Shown: piece after piece, positions 45,267 through 57,568 of the stretch
Numbering within the stretch: the first letter of the stretch is position 1
Layout of the letters: each line of letters starts with the position of its first letter
From: Helianthus annuus
Lineage: Eukaryota > Streptophyta > Magnoliopsida > Asterales > Asteraceae
Assembly: GCF_002127325.2 (NCBI RefSeq)
Contig: NC_035437.2
Location: 160,005,097 to 160,069,096 of the forward strand
DNA length: 64,000 bases
Direction: 5' to 3'
The notes under the pieces: model-generated
What the model saw: only the letters and a program-made list of their open reading frames with translations
Databases searched by the model: none
What the model was told of the DNA's origin: nothing
Program-made: the position numbers and the translations under genes

Positions 45267-47014
45267 GTGTGCACCCATAATAATATCGTGATTTGCATGC
45301 TCGTCTCAGTTCCTCGTAACTCATGTCAAATGGTCCTTCATACCCAGATATCAAACGGAGGTTATCGAAACAATAAGATCATAAAAATCCAAAGACTATG
45401 ACAAGCTATCAACGCATCATAAAGTAAGCAAGCAATCCATGCCATCAGGCTATAGTGACGAGTGTGTGTTCGTATGTTACGTCATAAGCAAATGTGTACT
45501 AATCATGTAGTGTATGCAACAAGTGAGAAGGACGAACCTTGTAGTCTGGAGCTGAGTGTCATGGTCGTATTCACGTATTCAGAACTGTTTAGTTATAGTC
45601 TTGTTTTACAAAAAAAACATTTTAAAACCAAGTTCACTATAACCAATGGCTCTGATACCAAACTGTCACACCCCCAAAATACCACATGCGGAAACCCCCG
45701 CGAGGCGTGTGACGTACCAGGATCTAGCCACCAATCGCATTGAACTCATAACATATTTAAATAAAACTTTCATTTCTTAACAGAAAGTGTTACAAAACGT
45801 TACATATATTTCATTGTATACAGTGGAAGCATAACTCATTTATTAAGTGTTATATAAATCACAAGTGCAAAAACCATTAGGCTTGTATTGCGATTCCATG
45901 TATCTCGATCCATGACCACTCCAGCCTTCCAGACAGCAAGTTCCCAATGCTATAACCCTATAGACATGCGAGCATGCAGACAAGCGTGTCAGACAACACT
46001 GGTGAGTTCAAAGTTTGTTAACGCGTTTAGTTACCAGATGGGACTTTAAAATATTTCAATGACTTGATGTTGTTATAGCTCGTTTACCGCTGATGGCTTA
46101 CAGTTTATTTGCCCAAACCCCATTGCCTCTATCAAAGCAAAGGTCAAGACTGGGATCATTAGTTCACTCCCGACCTCCCCGGTGCGGTGTGAGGTTGCCA
46201 AACCTAAATAGCGCCATTAACTAATACCCCGTTGCCACCCCGGAAACAATCGGTAGAAGGGACTTGATTGATAGATATGAGAGTATTAACAAACATCCCA
46301 TTAACCCGACGTTCCTCCCCGGAACGTTTACCAGATGTCCCTCCCCGGGAAGCATGCTTGGAAAAAGAGCAGTGAACTCACCTTAGATTGCTCGGTAAGA
46401 TTAGTTACTTGTTTACGTTTACAGTTGGTCAACCAAATCCTAACATAGTTACCAATGGTAATCAGATTATATGCAAATAATTCATGTATTCCACATTCAC
46501 ATTACACAAAAGCGGACACATAACCACACATCATTATACAAGTTGTAACAAGAGGTCACATATCACATTGATCCTTGACAGTATGTACAATCATTCAGGT
46601 CTCGTGCAAAGTTCACATCACATGCTCGTGTTTCACAATAACTCATATCAACAGCTCAATTCTCGTTCAAGTAATATGCAAGTTCACAAAGATGAAACAG
46701 TTCATTACATGTGTGGCCCACTAGAGAGCGGCCCAATATTAAGTGTAGGCATGATCTGTTTGCTAAAGTGGCCCGATTAACATGTAATGCCCAAATCACC
46801 ACCCCTAATACTACTAATTCATATAGATTAGGAGCACACCACATTATACTCTAACATGTATCATCATCATCATCATCAATAGTAACTACTTAATTAAACC
46901 AAATCAACCATTGTTTACATGCCATTCTTCATATCCAAACAATAACATCAATTACTCGAACCATAGATCTTTCGTCGTGACAAGGTTGTGACGAAACACT
47001 AACTTTCGCCTTGT
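45004..47014 (-). repeat. G0 leader, primer site and truncated LTR, copy 2
   Basis: Leader with ATT microsatellite (45169-45266), primer-site complement (45648-45660), then G0 LTR from 45664 to the junction TGT at 47012-47014. A one-base loss near 46510 is private to this copy. Confidence 0.88.
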
Positions 47015-49122
47015 CGAGCTACAATTTCATCCACGTAGATTTGAGCAAGTTTGTCAGCCGAAAAATCCTCACGGATTGGCACGAAATGCGCTGACTTGGT
47101 AAGACGATCAACGACTACCCAGATGGCATCGTGACCTTTCTTTGTGCGCGGGAGTTTAGTAATGAGATCCATAGTAATGTTTTCCCATTTCCAAACTGGG
47201 ATCTCTGGTTGCTCCAATAATCCGGAAGAACGCTGATGTTCAGCCTTAACCTTAAGACAAGTAAGGCATTTGGATACGTATAAAGCAATGTCTTTCTTCA
47301 TACCAGGCCACCAGTACTGAATACGAAGATCCTTATACATCTTATCTGAGCCAGGATGAATAGAATAACAAGACTTATGGGCTTCATCCATAAGCAGGGT
47401 ACGAAGATTATCTTGGCTCGGGACCCACAAACGGTCCATGAAGTAATACGATCCATTGTCCTTCAGTTCTAGAGCAGGAGTTATGTGATAAGGAAATTCC
47501 TTATCCATCAAACCTTGTGAAACACAAGATTGTTGAGCCTGAGAAATATGGGCTTGTATATCAGATTGAGCTTGAATAACAGATTGGACATGAACACAAT
47601 GAAGCTTAGTACGTTCCTTGCGACTCAAAGCATCGGCTACGACATTCGCCTTACCAGGATGGTAGCGAATCTCGCAGTCGTAGTCGTTTAGAAGTTCAAC
47701 CCAACGTCGCTGTCTCATGTTGAGCTCTTTCTGATTGAAGATATGCTGAAGACTTTTGTGGTCTGTGAAAACCACACATTTTGTACCGTACAAATAGTGT
47801 CTCCAAATCTTAAGAGCGAAGACAACTGCACCCAACTCAAGATCATGAGTGGTGTAGTTTTTCTCATGTATCTTCAACTGCCTTGATGCGTATGCTATGA
47901 CTTTGTTTCTTTGCATCAGGACGCAGCCAAGACCTAATTTAGATGCGTCGCAATAAACGACGAAATCATCATTGCCCTCAGGCAATGTTAGGACAGGCGC
48001 GTCGCAAAGCTTTTGTTTCAAAGTCAGAAACGCTTCCTCTTGTTTGACTCCCCAATCAAATGGCTTGTTCTTCTGAGTTAGAGCAGTTAGAGGAACTGCA
48101 ATCTTCGAGAAGTTCTGAATGAAGCGGCGGTAATAACCCGCTAGACCAAGAAAAGAACGAACTTCAGTAGGAGTAGTAGGCGTATCCCAATCCTTAATCG
48201 CACTGATCTTGGAGGGATCTACATGAATACCTTGTTCGTTAACAACATGTCCTAAGAATTGAACTTCTTTAAGCCAGAATTCACACTTGGAGAATTTGGT
48301 GAAAAGTTGCTCTTTCTTTAGGAGTTCCAAAGTAAGACGAAGATGTTGCTCATGATCAGCTCGCGTCTTAGAATATATTAAAATGTCATCAATGAAAACG
48401 ATGATGAACTTATCCAAATAAGGTTTGCAGACCCTATTCATCAAGTCCATGAAAACAGCAGGAGCATTAGTCAAACCGAATGGCATGACTGTAAACTCAT
48501 AATGTCCACAGCGAGTGCGGAACGCTGTCTTGGGAATGTCTTCTTCATGCACACGAAGCTGATGATATCCAGATCGTACATCAATCTTTGAAAAATAAGA
48601 AGCGCCTTGCAATTGATCAAAGAGATCATCAATGCGAGGTAGGGGATATCGATTCTTGATGGTGAGCTTGCTAAGCTCACGATAATCGATACACATCCTA
48701 AAAGATCCATCCTTCTTCCTGACAAAAAGAACGGGAGCACCCCAAGGTGAAAAGCTAGGACGGATGAAACCTTTGTCAGAAAGTTCCTGCAGCTGTTTAG
48801 ACAACTCTTGCATCTCGGACGGTGCAAGATGATATGGAGCTCTGGCAATGGGATTTGCACCAGGTACGAGATCAATACGGAACTCGGCTTGGCGTGCTGG
48901 AGGTAGACCGGGTAAATCTTCAGGGAAAACCTCTGAATAATCCCGAACGACAGGAATATTTGAAATAGACTTACCCTTGCCTTTATCTGTTGTAACATGT
49001 GCTAAGAAAGCCACATAGTTCTTCCGTAGATACTTCTGTGCTTTAAAACAAGACATGAGTTTGAGACCACCGGCAGGCTTCTCACCACGAACCTGTAGGA
49101 TCTCGCCTGTCGACAGCGGCAC
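46999..49122 (-). pseudogene. G1 pol, copy 3, truncated in integrase
   Basis: 707 codons, same break after residue 703 and same four-residue foreign tail as copy 2. RT, RNase H and integrase zinc finger with first Asp intact; rest of integrase and chromodomain absent. Shares Ala222 and Lys305 with copy 2, against Val and Glu in copy 1. Confidence 0.92.
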
Positions 49123-49149
49123 ACGAATAATCTTCTCAGAACAAACTAT

Positions 49150-50670
49150 CTATGCGCGGTGCTTAGATAACCAATCCATATCCACTATAACGTCGAAGCT
49201 TCCAAGTTGCATTGGCGTGAGGTCAATAGGAAAAATATGGTCGTTAAGGTTCAACTGGAAGTTGCGTAGAACAGAATCAAGAACAATGGGTTCACCGCTC
49301 GCCACTTCTACTGTCAAAGGTTTACCTAGTTTCGTTCTAGACACGAGAAGCATTGGCTCAAAAGTCAATGACACAAAACTCTTGTCGGCACCCGAATCAA
49401 AAAGAACAGATGCAGGCTGATTATTAATAAAGAACGTACCGTTCACCACTTCATTGTCAGCTTGTGCCTCTTGTGCATTCATGTTGAAGACTCGCCCTCG
49501 AGCCTGAGCCTGATTCTGGTTTGCATTCTGGTTCTGGTTTGCTAGCCTTGGGCACCGGTTTCTGTAGTGGGTCAGATCCCCACAGTTATAACAAGCACCT
49601 GGTAGGTAGTTTGGTCGTGCAGCCTGACCCTGTTGCTGAGCAGGAGGCTGAGCAACTTGTTGAGCCGGGGTCTGAACTACGCGATTTTGAGCAAACTGAC
49701 AAACATCGGCAAGATGACCTGACTTCCCACAGTTAGTACAGAAACGGCACTGATGCTGTGGCTGATGGTGACTGTTGCATCGATTGCACAAAGGTGCACT
49801 TCCTGAATAGGGCCTCTTTGCTGGAGGCTGTGCGGCTTGGTTGGGAGCTGCCTGGTTAGCTTGGGCAGTGACAGCATAGTTTTGGGAAGCCTTACGCTTC
49901 CTTGACCCCCTTGAGGAACCAGAATCCTTTCCCTTCTTGTTTTGACCTTTCTTGCTATCTTCGTTGTCAGATGACTGTTTCTTGCCCTTGTCACCCTTCC
50001 TGTGTAATTTATTCTTCCGAATCTGCGAATCAGTCAATGTCGCTGATAACTCGATTGCCTGACGGAGTGTGGTAGGGTTGCTACCAGTGATAATGTCTTG
50101 TACCGAGTCAGGCAGGCCGTCGATGTACCTTTCGATAGCCTTGTCGAGTGGGGCGACCATAGTCGGGCAAAGTAGACTCAACTCCTCAAACCTATCAGTA
50201 TATGCCCTGTGCTCGCCGCTATCTTGCTTCAAATCATCAAACTCTTTCTCCAACGCTCGTTGCTCATGACGAGGACAAAACTCCCTCATCATAAGAGCTC
50301 TCAGTTCAGCCCACATCTGTGCTAGAGCAACTTCTGCACCACGGTCTCTCATTACCCCATTACACCATGTAAGAGCCCTCTTCTGAAACACGCTTGAAGA
50401 AAACTCGACCTTGCGATTATCCGGACACTGCACGTGGCGAAAAGTATTCTCGATGCTCTCGAACCATTGAAGAAGCCCAGTTGCTCCCTCAGAACCACTA
50501 AACTTGAGTGGTTTAGCCGAGTTAAAGTTCTTGAAATTGCATGTACCATTGTTGTTGTTGTTGGCCTGGTTCCATTGAGCAAAGAGATTTGGGAATTGAG
50601 CAGCCATCTGCTGCGCAATAATTTCTGCCAGCTCGGCAGTTGCTATCTGGTGTTCGCGTCGAGGAGGCAT
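49150..50670 (-). CDS. G1 gag-protease, copy 3
   Basis: 506 codons, with gag core, two CCHC knuckles (311-324, 360-373) and protease D425 as in copy 2. It has one private change, Met for Thr at about residue 119. It ends at the same TAG before RT. The primer site is at 51225-51237 and its LTR promoter is to the right. Confidence 0.92.
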   Translation of the reverse strand: MPPRREHQIATAELAEIIAQQMAAQFPNLFAQWNQANNNNNGTCNFKNFNSAKPLKFSGSEGATGLLQWFESIENTFRHVQCPDNRKVEFSSSVFQKRALTWCNGVMRDRGAEVALAQMWAELRALMMREFCPRHEQRALEKEFDDLKQDSGEHRAYTDRFEELSLLCPTMVAPLDKAIERYIDGLPDSVQDIITGSNPTTLRQAIELSATLTDSQIRKNKLHRKGDKGKKQSSDNEDSKKGQNKKGKDSGSSRGSRKRKASQNYAVTAQANQAAPNQAAQPPAKRPYSGSAPLCNRCNSHHQPQHQCRFCTNCGKSGHLADVCQFAQNRVVQTPAQQVAQPPAQQQGQAARPNYLPGACYNCGDLTHYRNRCPRLANQNQNANQNQAQARGRVFNMNAQEAQADNEVVNGTFFINNQPASVLFDSGADKSFVSLTFEPMLLVSRTKLGKPLTVEVASGEPIVLDSVLRNFQLNLNDHIFPIDLTPMQLGSFDVIVDMDWLSKHRA

Positions 50671-51244
50671 TCTAAAAGAGGAAAAACATGAAAGGAAACG
50701 AGTGAGATGATTGGATGAAGAGAATGAGATGAAACATAATCAACAAAAGCAAAGATGGTGGTTACGCATCGCAAAGCAAACAAGCGACACGAAATGTCTA
50801 GTCAAAGTAAGTGGGTCAAAATAATGTATCGCGAAGACATGTTCGCCTATAAGTGAACACTCACCCCAAGAGTTCCCAGGTAAGAGTGACTGGTCCGATT
50901 ATGTGGATTTGTACGAACACTCTAGCCTTAGACAAAAAACTCAGGGTACAGGCATTCACTCTTCCAGTTCGCACGTGTTCACACTATTGAAACCCGAAAA
51001 CCTTGACGAGATTTTGAAAATTCAAAGGGGTTCAAAACCTTATAACAGAGGGTTCAAAACCTAGTAATCAATCATCCTAGAACAGATGATTAATTTTCAA
51101 AGCGGATTCGGAATCGAAATTCTCGTTGTGGTTATCACCTAAGGATAGGTGATGTGCGTTAGGGTCCTAGAAAGTTATAGTCTAGGTCAAAGCATTACTA
51201 ATAACCTAATTCCCTATAATCATTGGCTCTGATACCAACTCTTC
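50671..51244 (-). other. G1 leader and primer-binding site, copy 3
   Basis: Non-coding leader; primer-site complement at 51225-51237. Three private substitutions seen (near 50738, 50879 and 51220). Confidence 0.88.
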
Positions 51245-54200
51245 TGTCACACCCCGGCCGCGTATAACATGCAACCGCGGCGGAAACGCCGGGGAGTGCT
51301 GGGACAGAATTAATTGTTTCATAACCATGGAAATTAAAGTTACATTTTATTTATTAAACACGAGTGTTACATCGTTTCAAAACAGGAAATACAAAGTTCA
51401 TAACATAATTAAACTAGTCTATCTTCGTTTTTAGGCTCTAAGGCATAGGTCCGCCCTAGTGTCACCATTGTCATCCTACACAATAGCTCCTGAAAACACA
51501 TATGAAAGTAGGTATGTCAGCATAAAAATGCCTGTGAGATACATAGGTTTTGTGAAAATGGGATTCATGACTTGAGTTTAAAGAAATGTTTAATAACAGT
51601 CAGTCATGAACCTTGTAATTTGTCTTGCTTTGTAAACCATTTGAAAAACGATAATATCAGATGATATGTATAGATAAGTGTAAGGTTAAACGAGTAACCA
51701 AGTAAAATGAGTTGAATAAGATAAGTTGTTTGTAAAAATAATGTCTTGTGAAGAGTATGTTATTTGTGTAAAATGTAATGTGTCTAAACTGAAATGACTT
51801 AGATAACGCTACGATATATAATATTATACAAACATTTATATATAGGAAGTACCAGCGGCGTATCCACCATGTTTGTATCATATTACATACGCCACGTTAC
51901 TCCAACCATTTACCCAAACCAACCACCATGTAAATTGTTCATGTATAAATCAATTGTCAAGTGTTATTGTGTAAACCATGTCGAAATGTCTATGTTCAAT
52001 GTAAACCACCAAGTATGTATATCAATGTCGAAATGTTTATGTTTAATGTAGATAATGTAATGTGTACCCAAAATATATCTTGTATGGTCAGCGAGATGTA
52101 TCAACTCAACCATATGTAAATGCACAAAACAAGGTGTTGAAGTAAAACATGGTTTAAATCAACGTTATGTTTCGTGGAACAATGCATGCTCTACTGATAT
52201 AAACATTTGTGCGGTATTGTGAAATATGCATACATCCAAGCCTTGAGACTGTGGCGATAAACCCTTAAACAAATTCATGGTTTATCTAAGTTATGTATAT
52301 CGAATTCGGTCATTCCTTCCAATCCAAACAAACCCAGGATTTCAGGAACGGGAGTTGTCAATTCCTATGGTACCACTACCTACTAACGAACGGCGTAGCT
52401 AATGTTAATGAATGTATTGTTCCATGTTAAACAAACCAAATGTTGTACCAAAATGAAGGCATGTGATGTAAACAATTGTACTAAGTATGCACACAATGGG
52501 CATAAATAGCATGAAATGCAATATGAAACAATGTACTAAGTACGCACACAATGGGCATACATAGCATGAAAATGTAATGTAAAGCAATGGACTAAGTACG
52601 CACACAATGGGCATACATAGCATGAAATGTATTGTAAAGCAATGTACTAAGTACGCACACAATGGGCATACATAGCATGAAATGTAATGTAAAGCAATGT
52701 ACTAAGTACACACACAATGGGCATACATAGCATGAAATGTAATGAAATCATGTACTATAATGTACTAATGAACATAGCAGGTATATGATGTGAGAACATG
52801 GAAAGCATGAAAGTAACAGGTAGGCACATGTGTTTCACCCCAAAACAGTTTGGAAAACAGTAAAAGAGGGGTTCAATGTACTCACCTGAGATTGCTTTGA
52901 AGTTCTTGTATAAAAACCAAATAATGCTAGAGATCACGGAATATCAAACGGCACCTAATAGGTAGCTATGTTAATATACTGGACCAAAATCGGAAGGATC
53001 GGATAGTATGCGGGTTCGTAAACCAAACGAGTATGGAGACTCGTGTAATATGGTTTAACAAAGCCTACATACTAAAATGAAACCTAACCTAAGTGCTTAC
53101 GACCCATCACGGCCCGTTTAGGTAGTTTATGCTACCTTAACGCGTCGTTCGCGTAGAACGCGTTTGGAACGCCTAACATCGTGACCACAAGGCATAACCT
53201 CGGAAGGTTATAGCTATGGTCACCTAATGTGTTTGGTCGGATCCTAATGATCGACCAAATGGGTCGGGTTCGAAAGTATAAGCGATGGTTTAGATCGCTT
53301 ACCTTACGACCCTATATAAGCACTATACTAAAAGTGACGAGCTAAGCATGTTAGGACATGCTTAACTAAGTTTAGAAAACAGGTTTGGCATCAAAACAAA
53401 CGGCTTTGATGCTCACGAGTAGTTTGGTTAGAAAATACGCAAGAATGCGCATTTTGGCCGAAACTACGACTCGTCACTGAGCCTAGATAACGTGGTAATC
53501 AGCAGGTATAGTCGCCATGGACTATAACCATCGTGATCACGATCACGTTATGAAGTTCCAACGAACTTCGTGTTGACCATAAGCTGGTCAACGCAGAAAG
53601 TCAACAAAAAGTTGACTTTCGGACTCGAAAAGCGAATAAAAGAACGAAAAAACACTTACGGAGGGTCCCCGAATGCTAATCTAGATCAAAATGGCTCAGG
53701 TATGAAACAAAGGTTCCAACTTAGAGCTTTTGATCAGATTTTTGTGGGTTTTCACCAAAAGGGGGGGGTATTTATAGGAAAAGTAAAGCCGTTAGGATCG
53801 TTTCTTGAATATCGTGCCACGATCCTATGCGTACACTTGTCACAAAGTTGTGGTGGCTCAAAACGGCCCTTAACTCTTGAGATGGTGAAAGGGCATTGCC
53901 CTTTGGTGTGTTTGAAAGGCCAAGTTTGCAAGAAAGACAAACTTTCTGTTACTGAAGGGGCCATGCGGCCTGCATCAGGATCAGACAAAACTCAGGCGGG
54001 CCGCCTGGCTATGTCTGATCTGCACAAAGTTTCAGAATTGGCAGTTTTGGTCCCTGTTGCATGTTTAAGCCATTTCCGACACTTCTAAGGCCCGTAAAGC
54101 CAACTTTAAGGCCCTAAAATGATGTCTAAACATTGTGGACATGAAACATGCTCAAAAATATGTCGGATGTTGGTTCGTTTGGCCGTACGATCGCGATGTT

Positions 54201-54852
54201 CGGTTAATTACGACGGAATGCGCATAAGCGCGAAAAATGATCCAAATGACGCGACGAATGGATTTTTCTCATGCCAAACACTAAGGCATAATATAAGGAT
54301 GCTTACATAAATTTTTGGATATCCGGATGTATTCAGAGCGTAAGTTATGCGCGAAAGTGCAAACTTGTGCACTTTTTGACACTTTTAGCCCCTGAATGAT
54401 CCAAAAGTTTATTTTAGCATACCACACCCCTCAAAGCCTATTTCTAAGCTATGTAAAGGATATTTATGGTATGTTTAACTTATGGACATGTCCCGGAATG
54501 TTCGTTACAGTTCAAATTGGCATACTTTCGCAGTTTGTCAAGTTTAGTCCCTGTAAGCGAATTAACTTGTTTTTGCCATACCAAAGCCTTCAAAACTTAT
54601 TTCTAAGTTATGTAAAGGTTATTTAAGGTATGTTGAGTATATGTTGATGTTCCGGAGTATTTGTCGCATTAAACTGAGTACGTTTATGCACCAGTTTGCG
54701 TATAATTCTCCAGAAAGCGATGTAGAGTTCGAAATTGAACAAAAGTCAAAACATGAAAAATGTAAAACACAACCAAACAAACATTGGGATCAAATAACAT
54801 TGTTTTATTGATAACTGAACTGTTCACAACGATTACAAGCACAAATGTTACA
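51245..54852 (-). repeat. G1 LTR, copy 3
   Basis: 3608 bp. TATA box 53768-53777, stem-loop array 53027-53620. Last minisatellite unit is full length, unlike copies 1 and 2, and GTAACCAAG near 51693 agrees with the old 3' LTR, so this copy branches off before the other two. Confidence 0.92.
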
Positions 54853-55016
54853 ATCAAGATTCGTAAGAATTCAGAGAGAGGTGAAAAGGTCACATTCAAG
54901 TAGGAGACATTCACTGCTATGACCCCTATAGACTTGTTACGTTTCACATTGATCAAATAACAGAACAGAACCCCTTTTTCACTTTTTAACCCTCACTGGG
55001 ACTCGCATGCACCCCA

Positions 55017-55085
<69 letters not shown>

Positions 55086-55482
55086 GTGTGCACCCATAAT
55101 AATATCGTGATTTGCATGCTCGTCTCAGTTCCTCGTAACTCATGTCAAATGGTCCTTCATACCCAGATATCAAACGGAGGTTATCGAAACAATAAGATCA
55201 TAAAAATCCAAAGACTATGACAAGCTATCAACGCATCATAAAGTAAGCAAGCAATCCATGCCATCAGGCTATAGTGACGAGTGTGTGTTCGTATGTTACG
55301 TCATAAGCAAATGTGTACTAATCATGTAGTGTATGCAACAAGTGAGAAGGACGAACCTTGTAGTCTGGAGCTGAGTGTCATGGTCGTATTCACGTATTCA
55401 GAACTGTTTGGTTATAGTCTTGTTTTACAAAAAAAACATTTTAAAACCAAGTTCACTATAACCAATGGCTCTGATACCAAAC
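54853..55482 (-). other. G0 leader and primer-binding site, copy 3
   Basis: ATT microsatellite at 55018-55085 and primer-site complement at 55467-55479. No convincing ORF. Confidence 0.8.
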
Positions 55483-57568
55483 TGTCACACCCCCAAAATA
55501 CCACATGCGGAAACCCCCGCGAGGCGTGTGACGTACCAGGATCTAGCCACCAATCGCATTGAACTCATAACATATTTAAATAAAACTTTCATTTCTTAAC
55601 AGAAAGTGTTACAAAACGTTACATATATTTCATTGTATACAGTGGAAGCATAACTCATTTATTAAGTGTTATATAAATCACAAGTGCAAAAACCATTAGG
55701 CTTGTATTGCGATTCCATGTATCTCGATCCATGACCACTCCAGCCTTCCAGACAGCAAGTTCCCAATGCTATAACCCTATAGACCTGCGAGCATGCAGAC
55801 AAGCGTGTCAGACAACACTGGTGAGTTCAAAGTTTGTTAACGCGTTTAGTTACCAGATGGGACTTTAAAATATTTCAATGACTTGATGTTGTTATAGCTC
55901 GTTTACCGCTGATGGCTTACAGTTTATTTGCCCAAACCCCATTGCCTCTATCAAAGCAAAGGTCAAGACTGGGATCATTAGTTCACTCCCGACCTCCCCG
56001 GTGCGGTGTGAGGTTGCCAAACCTAAATAGCGCCATTAACTAATACCCCGTTGCCACCCCGGAAACAATCGGTAGAAGGGACTTGATTGATAGATATGAG
56101 AGTATTAACAAACATCCCATTAACCCGACGTTCCTCCCCGGAACGTTTACCAGATGTCCCTCCCCGGGAAGCATGCTTGGAAAAAGAGCAGTGAACTCAC
56201 CTTAGATTGCTCGGTAAGATTAGTTACTTGTTTACGTTTACAGTTGGTCAACCAAATCCTAACATAGTTACCAATGGTAATCAGATTATATGCAAATAAT
56301 TCATGTATTCCACATTCACATTACACAAACAGCGGACACATAACCACACATCATTATACAAGTTGTAACAAGAGGTCACATATCACATTGATCCTTGACA
56401 GTATGTACAATCATTCAGGTCTCGTGCAAAGTTCACATCACATGCTCGTGTTTCACAATAACTCATATCAACAGCTCAATTCTCGTTCAAGTAATATGCA
56501 AGTTCACAAAGATGAAACAGTTCATTACATGTGTGGCCCACTAGAGAGCGGCCCAATATTAAGTGTAGGCATGATCTGTTTGCTAAAGTGGCCCGATTAA
56601 CATGTAATGCCCAAATCACCACCCCTAATACTACTAATTCATATAGATTAGGAGCACACCACATTATACTCTAACATGTATCATCATCATCATCATCAAT
56701 AGTAACTACTTAATTAAACCAAATCAACCATTGTTTACATGCCATTCTTCATATCCAAACAATAACATCAATTACTCGAACCATAGATCTTTCGTCGTGA
56801 CAAGGTTGTGACGAAACACTAACTTTCGCCTTGTAGGTGTGTGTGCAGAAACATTAACTTCCGTCGTGAAGGTGTATGTGACGAAACATCATCTTTCGTC
56901 GAGATGATTGTGACGAAACACATGTATGTTTCGTTGAGTTATGATGTGACAAAAGGCATGTATATTTCGTCGAGCATCAGTCACCAGCTTCAATCATTTT
57001 CATTCAATCCTAATTATTCTATAACAGTTTCCAAAAGTCAATTCATTTACATATAACAATTTCAACATCATCATTCAATATCTAACTTTCATGTGTCAAT
57101 CACAAAGGCTATAATCATATGTCTTTCTCATATAACAAATGCAGGGACACAAGAGATGGTGCTTTGAAAGTAGAAGAGCTTCGATGGGGGGGTTTACTGC
57201 CGTCACTTGTTTTGAGGGAGTATAGGGTTTTAAGGTTTCAGTTATACTAATGGGGATAATACACAACCATTCCATTCTGAGCCGAAGTAAACTGGACCGA
57301 GGCCCCTTAATGGCGAAAGACTCACACATCTTTCGTCGAGTCTTTATGTGGCGAAAGACTCTATCTTTCGTCGGCCAGGGTTTGTGACGAGGATGAGAAT
57401 GTGTTTAGCTTGCAAGTTATTAACATTACACCTTTACATCCATTAAACATCAAAACTCCAATCTTTCAAACAATAACACAACACATATTCATGAAACAAA
57501 TTATCAAAACAGAATTGCCACACAAGAGATACGTAACTGAAAGAACTCGGAAGCTCGGGTTGTCACAA
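55483..57568 (-). repeat. G0 5' LTR, complete
   Basis: 2086 bp from TGTCACACCCCC to GGGTTGTCACA. It ends exactly where the copia RNase H reading of C0 begins (residues KRQPIL run up to the junction), so this is a true element end. The flanking ATATT (57569-57573) should be the target duplication; its partner lies left of the window. Contains the 35-bp minisatellite described separately. Confidence 0.8.
56790..56990. repeat. Minisatellite of ~35 bp in G0 LTR (TTTCGTCG ... GACGAAACA)
   Basis: Five to six imperfect units, each with TTTCGTCG at one end and GTGACGAAACA toward the other, so every unit can form a hairpin. Two more related units lie near 57310-57385. The tandem-duplication breakpoint (56832-56834) is inside the second unit. 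Confidence 0.75.

Larger units (their letters stand above)
37171..47014. repeat. Tandem unit, copy 2
   Basis: 9844 bp: truncated G1 pol, gag-protease, leader, G1 LTR (41401-45003), G0 leader and truncated G0 LTR. Near-identical to copies 1 and 3; most of the length difference is the longer ATT microsatellite. Confidence 0.9.
47015..56834. repeat. Tandem unit, copy 3
   Basis: 9820 bp with the same content as copy 2. At its right end the G0 LTR continues uninterrupted past 56834, showing which flank is original. Confidence 0.9.

Noticed and set aside
45130..45354. Frame with a long poly-Asn run
   Set aside because: Translation of the ATT microsatellite; length changes between copies.
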